Position numbers and translations under genes: made by a program | Part shown: one piece after another, positions 57,910-64,000 of the stretch | Layout: each line of letters begins with the position of its first letter | Numbering within the stretch: position 1 is the first letter of the stretch | The notes under the pieces: generated by a model | The model's input: the letters and a program-made list of their open reading frames with translations, nothing else | Told to the model about the DNA's origin: nothing | The model's database searches: none | Source: Beta vulgaris subsp. vulgaris | Taxonomy: Eukaryota; Streptophyta; Magnoliopsida; Caryophyllales; Amaranthaceae | Direction of reading: 5' to 3' | Assembly (NCBI RefSeq): GCF_026745355.1 | Contig: NC_079202.1 | Location: forward strand, 29,621,718 to 29,685,717 | Length of the DNA stretch: 64,000 bases

Positions 57910-58380
57910 GTGCAGGTTAGAGTGAGAGCAAAACCATACTGGTATTTGGACAGTGGTTGCTCAAGACACATGTCAGGAGATAAAAGTCAATTTCTCTCAC
58001 TCGTAGCCTATGAAGGAGGAAGTGTCACCTTTGGAGACAATAGCAAAGGTTTGATTAAAGGTATAGGTAAAGTTGGTAAGACACTTTCTCAAGCTATTAA
58101 TGATGTTTACTTTGTAGAAGGTTTGAAACATAACCTCTTGAGCATTTCTCAACTATGTGACAAAGGAAACCATGTTGAATTTGAAACCAATCTTTGTCAT
58201 ATAGTCAACACTGAAACAAGGGAACTGGTCTGCAAGGGATTTCGACATAACAATGTTTACATAACATTTTTAAGTCAGATTCCAAAGACCAGTGCCACTT
58301 GTCTTAGTGTTATAAAGGATGATCATTGGCTGTGGCATAAGAGACTTGGACATGTAAGTTTTTCTTTGCTAATAAACTGA
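57910..58380 (+). pseudogene. Protease and GAG-pre-integrase of Sire-C
   Basis: Active site YWYLDSGCSRHMSGDKSQF (DSG) near 57940, the flap-like SVTFGDNSKGLIKGIGKVG, LKHNLLSISQLCDKGNHVEF, and the pre-integrase DHWLWHKRLGHVSFSLL with its zinc-binding His. The frame breaks at 58375 just before NKLRSQD. Confidence 0.92.
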
Positions 58381-59360
58381 GATCTCAAGACTTGGTGACA
58401 GGTTTACCTAACATCAAGTTTGCTGCAGATCATATTTGTCATGAATGTGCTAAATGTAAACATGTCAAGTCCTCTTTTCAGCCAAAGAAGTTTGTAAGCA
58501 CAACTAGACCTTTCGAACTTGTACACATGGACTTGTGTGGGCCCATGCGTGTGCAAAGTCGAAATGGTCATAGTTATGTGTTTGTGTTAGTTGATGATTA
58601 TTCTCGTTTCACTTGGACAATCTTTTTGAAGTTTAAAAATGAAACTTTTGAAGAATTTGAAATTCTGGTAAAACAAGTCCAAAACAAGATTAGTCATCAA
58701 CTGGTCTCTATCCGGTCTGATCATGGTTCTGAATTTGACAATGTCACTTCGTAACCTACTGTAATGATCATGGTGTATCTCACAATTTTTCAGCTCCTAG
58801 AACTCCACAACAAAATGGAGTGGTTGAAAGGAAAAATCGCACTCTAGAAGAAATGGCAAGAACAATGCTTCTAGAGAGTGGTCTTCCTCGAAACTTCTGG
58901 GCTGAGGCTGTGAGTACTCGTGTTTTATTTTGAATAGGGTAATGTTGAGACCTTTACTGAAGAAAACACCTTATGAGCTCCTTAGGGGAAGAAAACCAAA
59001 CATTGCACATTTACGTGTTTTTGGGTACAAATGTTTTGTACACAACAATGGTAAATCATGTTTGGACAAGTTTATCCTAGGAGTGATGAGGCTGTTTTCG
59101 TTGGATACTCTTCACACAGCAAGGCATACAAAGTTTTCAATAAAAGAACCTTGTGTGTTGAAGAAAGTATCCATGTCTTGTTTGATGAGACTAACATGTT
59201 CAGCAAGCATGTGCAGGTTGAAGATGCTGATGAGTTCGAAATTGGTATGCTGAACTTTACAGGAGCTAAGGATGGAAAGGTGCTTGAACCAGGCTCACCA
59301 CACAACTCTCATAGAGAGGAAGAGTCTGGTCCAGCACAGAATCAGGTAGCTCAGAGGTAA
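58381..59360 (+). pseudogene. Integrase of Sire-C, frameshifted
   Basis: CHECAKCKHVKSSF completes the zinc finger. The core has VHMDLCGPMRVQSRNG (first Asp), SIRSDHGSEFDN (second Asp) and, after a stop near 58750, APRTPQQNGVVERKNRTLEE with the catalytic Glu. The GRKPNIAHLRVFGYKCFV and FVGYSSHSKAYKVFNKRT C-terminal region follows in two frames to 59360. All three catalytic residues are present but not in one frame. Confidence 0.92.
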
Positions 59361-60700
59361 GGGAAGGAGATAGTGACTCAGATGCTCATCCACATGAAGA
59401 TGATGCAGATGAGACCACTATGGAAACTGGTTCACCTGCTCAAAACAACAATGAGACAGGGGGAACCAGTACAGGAACAGGTTCAACATTAGAAGGCACA
59501 AATGCAAACTTTGATATGAACTTTAAGTACAAGTCCTCTCACCCCACTGATCTAATCATTAGTGACATTAACAAGGGGGTGCAGACAAGGAACTCTACTT
59601 TGCAAAACTTTTGTGCATTCTATTCCTTCTTATCAAATGTTGAACCTACTGACTATAAGGTTGCTTTAACGGATCCAGATTGGGTTCTAGCCATGCAAGA
59701 TGAACTCAATCAGTTTGAGAGAAATCAAGTATGGCATCTTGAACCCAGGACGGAGCGAGAACATGTCTGTTATTGGAACTAAATGGGTGTTCAGGAACAA
59801 ATTGGACGATTCAGGAATTATAGTCAGAAACAAAGCTAGGCTAGTGGTTCAAGGGTTTAATCAACAAGAAGTAATTGATTATGATGAAACCTTTGCTCCA
59901 GTAGCCAGGCTTGAAGCTATCAGGATATTAATTGCATTTGCTGCTCAAATGAACTTTAAACTCTTTCAAATGGACGTTAAGACAACATTTCTTAATGGTT
60001 ATTTGAAAGAAGATGTTTATGTAAAGCAACCCCCTGGTTTTGAGGATAGTGACTTGCCAAATCATGTTTTTAAACTCGACAAAGCTCTTTATGGTCTCAA
60101 ACAAGCTCCTAGACATGGTATGAGAGACTTTCCAGTTTTCTTTTAGAAAATGCTATAAGAGAGGATCGGTTGACAAGACACTATTCTTGAAAGAAAGGGG
60201 AACTGATCTGTTAGTGGTCCAAATATATGTTGATGATATTTTTTTGGAGCTACTAACCCTGATTTGTGTAATGAGTTTGGATTTGATGAAGAGCGAATTT
60301 GAGATGAGTATGATGGGAGAACTTGGATTCTTCCTTGGGTTCAAATCAAGCAAACCAAAGATGGAATCATGATCCATCAACAGAAATACCTCAAGGAGCT
60401 GCTGAAGAGGTATGGTCTGCAAGATAGCAAGTCCTATGAAACACCTATTCCAACTTCTACAAAATTGAGCCTTGATGAGAAGGGAAAGGATGTTGAGGGC
60501 AAGCTATACAGAGGTATGATTGGCTCATTGCTTTACTTAACAGCCAGTAGCCAGTATAGTGTTTTAGTAGGGTTGTGTGCGAGATTTCAAAGCAACCCTA
60601 AAGAATCTCACCTAAAGGCTGTTAAAAGGATTCTGAGATATCTCAATGGTACTGATGATATGTGTTTGTGGTATCCAAAGGGAGCAGCATGAGCCTCATT
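59361..60700 (+). pseudogene. Reverse transcriptase of Sire-C, frameshifted
   Basis: After a Thr/Ser-rich linker: [89 protein letters not shown], then in the next frame LLVVQIYVDDIF (YVDD intact, 60210-60250), MSMMGELGFFLGF and IHQQKYLKELLKRYGLQDSK to MIGSLLYLTASSQYSVLVGL. At least three frameshifts (near 59760, 60110, 60370). Confidence 0.93.
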
Positions 60701-61104
60701 GGATACACAGATGCTGACTTTGCTGGTTTTATTGTGGACAGGAAGAGTACTTCTGGAATGGCCCACTTCTTAGGTTCTTGTCTCATTTCATGGGATCTAA
60801 GAAACAAAATTATGTAGCCTTATCCATAGCTGAGTCTGAGTACATTGCTGCTGCTTTGTGCTGTGCTCAACTCTTGTGGATAAAGTCACAACTAAAGGAT
60901 TTTGGGGTCTGTTTCGAAAGTGTTCCTATTTTATGTGATAACACAAGTGCAATCAATATTTCGAAAAATCCTGTCCAACATTCTAAAACCAAGCATATTG
61001 AGATTAGGCATCATTTTCTAAGGGACAAGTTGAAAGAGGTAATGTTGAGTTGGAGTTTTGCAGGTCAGAAGATCAACTATCTGACATATTTACAAAACCT
61101 TTAA
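60701..61104 (+). pseudogene. RNase H of Sire-C
   Basis: GYTDADFAGF then, after a break, SKKQNYVALSIAESEYIAAA, PILCDNTSAINISKNP and TKHIEIRHHFLRDKLKE. This domain is the site of CACTA insertions in Sire-A and Sire-B; here it is uninterrupted, and it lets the others be aligned exactly. The tail (SDIFTKPL) continues in another frame to about 61160. Confidence 0.92.
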
Positions 61105-61159
61105 GCAGAGAAGTGTTCATCAAGCTTCGTACCTTGTTGGGTATGATTAAGATTAGACA

Positions 61160-61704
61160 ATGAGCTCTTAGGTCTTGACTAATCCCTTTGGCTAGTCAAA
61201 TAATGTCAATTTGTGTATATATTTTTTTTCTTCTGTATATTTTTTTCTTAGGGCTCACAAAGTTCTTATGCGATGGTGAACTGATCATCTTAGTACTTGG
61301 GTACTTAAGCATAAGTCTTAAAAAAGGTAAGTTGGCACAGACCAGTTGCAGACCACTTGGGAACCAAATTCTTGAGGCGTTTATTCTCTGAATATTTTCC
61401 AATTTCAAATTTGGAAAATAAATGATGTGACGGTTGTAATTAAGGCAACTACAGTTTGCGGGGTTGATTATTTTCTTGCCATCTTATATATATTTTTGCA
61501 TGTGATCATAGTTTCCTTATTTCTTTCTTATTCTCTTTGATCACATATTTTCCTGATATTCTTTTCCTTTTTTTTGCTTTTTTCTCTCGATCTAACCCTA
61601 ATTCCTTTTCTACTTCCTTCTTTCTCGAATTCTTGAAACACAAATTGTTCATGTTTTGTTTTCTTTTTCTTAAGTGCTCAAAACGGAGTGAATTCAGTCT
61701 CATC
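61160..61704 (+). other. Spacer between pol and env-like frame of Sire-C
   Basis: T-rich, non-coding; TATATATATTTTTGCATGTGATC near 61490 could be a promoter-like TATA region for the downstream frame (weak). Pyrimidine-rich tract before the env-like start could serve as a splice acceptor. Confidence 0.4.
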
Positions 61705-62772
61705 ATGTCAAAAAGGAGGAGTACTAGTTTGGTAGAAAAGGAGGTTGAAGAATCTCCCGAAATTGAAACTAAGAAAACAAAGGAAGTGGCTAAACCAGTG
61801 GAGAAATTAAAAAGGAAGGAAGGTGCTGATGTTTAGGGGGAAGTTACTAAGAAGGAGAGTGTTAAGGTTGTTACTAGCAAGGGCACAAGGGTAAAGACGG
61901 TTGCTAGGAAGGGTGCTGAAACTTCCAAAGGCAAGGGGATTGAGCTGGAACCAGAAACAAACCAGTTCCCAGCTGACAAAAGAGGAAGCTGCCTGCTATT
62001 GTTGCTGTAGAGGGTTCTAAACCCAAGAAAAGTAAGTCTATCACTCCCGAGCCTTTGTATGATTTGAGGGATAGGTCTATTCTGGTTGGTTTTTCTGTTG
62101 CAAAGAGTTGGGTTGATCAGAAATTCTTGCATGAGGTTAAGGAAGCTTTAGAATTTCAGAAATGGTATGTTTTGTTTGCAAAGAACTTGATGTGTTTATG
62201 CCTTTGGTTGAGGAATTTTATGAACACCTGCATATTAGGGTCGATGGGTCCTACTTTGCTTTTGTTAAGGGCTCTCCCATTAATTTATCTGAGAAGATTT
62301 TGGCTGAAATTCTCAAAGTCCCAAACAAGGGACTTGATGTGTACTCAAGGGAGAACTGGCCCACAGTTTATAGGTCAGAAGGGCATGACATATGCAGGTG
62401 GTGTTCTGAAAATGAAGAATGAAGCAAAGGGTGATGCAGCTGGTGCAGGGACCAGTACGGAATCAGTTCCGGCCACTCAAGCTTTGGTAAAGCAGTTGAG
62501 CGAGCAGAATCAAATAATGCAGAACATGATGAACACTGTTACTTAGTTGTGTTCTGCACTTCAGGAATCCTACAGAGCTGGCATTCAGTCAAGAAAGGAT
62601 TCTGAAGAAAAGGAAGAGTTAGTCATCCCATGTTGTTGGTGATGAAGATAACGATGAACTGGTTTCCGAGGAGAAAGAAGAAGAGGAGGAGGAAGAAAAT
62701 AAAGAAGATGTTTCAGTGAATCTTGAGGAGGAAGAAGATGGTGGGACTGAAAACGACTCTGGAGCTGATTGA
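61705..62772 (+). pseudogene. Env-like (extra 3') reading frame of Sire-C, frameshifted
   Basis: Starts at 61705 with MSKRRSTSLVEKEVEESPEI, Lys/Glu-rich. After a stop near 61836 it continues with TPEPLYDLRDRSILVGF-like sequence (62055), FVCKELDVFMPLVEEFYEHL (62162-62422), a GAGTSTESVPATQALVKQLS region with a possible coiled coil, and an acidic tail (EEKEEEEEEENKED) ending in TGA at 62770-62772. The DLRDRSILVGFSV segment resembles the putative plant transposon protein domain found in Sirevirus env-like frames. At least three frame changes. Expression and function unknown. Confidence 0.75.
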
Positions 62773-63080
62773 TTTCTTCTCTTTTCTTCTTATTCTATTT
62801 TGCTGCTAACACCTCTCTTTTCTTGCACTTTCTATCTTGTCCCCCCCCCCCTTCCCAAAGTATAAAAACATTTGATCTTATGTAATTTGGTCAACTACTG
62901 GTCTGTAATAACTCTTATTTAGGACTCGTAGCTTTTGGTGCTTTGCAGGAACAATGGTAGCATCAGCATCCCTAGAATGCTGTTTGAGCTGCCTATTTAG
63001 CATGAACTTCATATAATTAGTAGTTTAACTACTGGTTGTGTGTTGTTATTTGTTAATTTGTTTGTTTTCTTAATCTATTT
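62773..63080 (+). other. 3' non-coding region of Sire-C
   Basis: A C-run at 62841-62851 and no coding sequence. Confidence 0.5.
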
Positions 63081-63106
63081 TGATGATGCCAAAAGGGGGA
63101 AGCAGG
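63081..63106 (+). promoter_or_regulatory. Upstream polypurine-tract copy in Sire-C
   Basis: GATGATGCCAAAAGGGGGAA, about 420 bases before the LTR-adjacent tract. Confidence 0.65.
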
Positions 63107-63508
63107 TGTGAAGTTACAACCTGTGTGTGTTGTAGCAACTAGAGCAAGGTTGAGTGCCTTGTTAGAGGTGACAGACCATAAGTGGTCTGGAAGTGAGTGT
63201 AGTCAAAGCACTTTACTTCTTTTCACCCTAATGGCTTAGAAATAAGTCTGAACAACTACTGATGTTCTTCTTGCGAATGCATGTTTAAGTCTAAGAGCTC
63301 TGAGTCTAATTAGTATCTGCCTATGGTACTTAGAAACTCTTTCTTAAACTGCTGTCAGTTAGTTGTGAACTGGTGTACTTGTAAATGATGCTTTATCTGC
63401 AGGAACAATACGAGACCAGTGCCTTGAGTTCGTATCTTAAGAATTCAAATTGTTTGAAAAAGTTCTCACAACTAATGATATTATTTGCAGGGGAACTTCA
63501 GGGTTTAC

Positions 63509-63529
63509 CATCATCAAAAAGGGGGATTT
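63509..63529 (+). promoter_or_regulatory. Polypurine tract of Sire-C
   Basis: CATCATCAAAAAGGGGGATT directly before TGTTGAG of the 3' LTR. Confidence 0.9.
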
Positions 63530-64000
63530 TGTTGAGTTTCCTGTTTTGAGTTTCGAGTAATGACAAACCACATTGAACTATTATATTGCATGCATGTTTC
63601 TGTTTACATGTGTAGGTGCCAAAGTACGAGTTCAATGGATCGAAAGATGAAGCTTGTGAAGCCAAGTCTTGAAGAATTGCATGAAGACCAATATCCTGTT
63701 GTAGCATTTAGGTCGTAGATGCAATGTAAGTGGTATAAAGGTGTTGATGCACTATAAAGGTTTGAAACTAGAGAGTTGAGTTAGTTGTGTATGACAAGAA
63801 ACCTAGTTTACTTGTCATACACAACTGCAAGTAAACTTGATATCAAATAAAATCAGTGAGTAGATTTTCCTTGGAATAATTTCCATACTTCCGAGGAAAA
63901 TATACTCTCATAATATCATGTAACTTTTACTTACCGAAGGCTTATTTAAGGAGTTCTGCTAGCACACAAACGGTGGGGCTTTTGCACGCATATTTTCATA
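63530..64000 (+). repeat. 3' LTR of Sire-C, partial
   Basis: Matches the 5' LTR from its start, but lacks 220 bases present at 54728-54947. Runs off the window end at the position equal to about 55105. Confidence 0.93.

Larger units (their letters stand above)
54418..64000 (+). mobile_element. Sire-C: Sirevirus-type copia element, right end cut by window
   Basis: 5' LTR (54418-55605), tRNA-Met primer site, gag, PR, IN, RT, RNase H, env-like frame, two purine tracts and the start of the 3' LTR (63530 on). Domain order and env-like frame place it in the Sirevirus lineage. Frames are broken in most domains. Inserted in CACTA-3. Confidence 0.95.

Overview
The window is transposon-packed intergenic DNA from a flowering plant, most likely a dicot with a mid-sized or large repeat-rich genome; I cannot name the species. 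The evidence is four Sirevirus-type Ty1/copia elements (plus a solo LTR), an Athila-type Ty3/gypsy element with a tRNA-Asp primer site, four CACTA elements, two hAT elements, a Mutator-like inverted-repeat element, a LINE, Stowaway-type MITEs and several Helitrons. I see no intact ordinary host gene, rRNA, tRNA or CRISPR. Host coding sequence occurs only as exon fragments carried inside CACTA elements. Almost every coding region is split by single-base frameshifts or stops. Most are probably real decay, but unpolished long-read assembly could add some.

Layout. 1-13763: Sirevirus Sire-A (minus strand; its 3' LTR is cut by the window start), split in its RNase H domain by CACTA-1 (3400-7664, TSD TAA). 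13764-17616: right part of CACTA-2, which carries two antisense exons of a Xaa-Pro aminopeptidase P gene and an unrelated two-exon reading frame. 17617-24138: Athila element (minus) whose integrase was hit by CACTA-2. 24349-25537: non-autonomous hAT (8-bp TSD). 26030-29330: AT-rich tandem units, the first split by a 5'-truncated LINE (26436-28137). 29335-29850: truncated Helitron. 29851-39022: decayed Sirevirus Sire-D (plus) with a solo LTR in its 5' LTR, a hAT in its gag-pol region, a Stowaway MITE and a small Helitron beside its 3' LTR. 39038-42350: MITE, two Helitrons (one split by a MULE with a 9-bp TSD). 43252-47297: 3' part of Sirevirus Sire-B (minus), split in RNase H by CACTA-3 (47298-54417), an element with a degenerate TNP2 transposase. 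CACTA-3 was itself hit by small CACTA-4 (51772-53272, TSD GTA) and then by Sire-C (54418 to beyond 64000, plus).

Relative order of events can be read from the nesting: Athila, then CACTA-2, then Sire-A, then CACTA-1 on the left; Sire-B, then CACTA-3, then CACTA-4 and Sire-C on the right. The most interesting items are the exon-carrying CACTA elements, hairpin-bearing tandem repeats in CACTA-3, a 32-bp perfect palindrome at a deletion breakpoint in the Sire-C LTR, element-wide enrichment of short words in the Sireviruses, and the near-identical LTRs of the coding-defective Sire-A.
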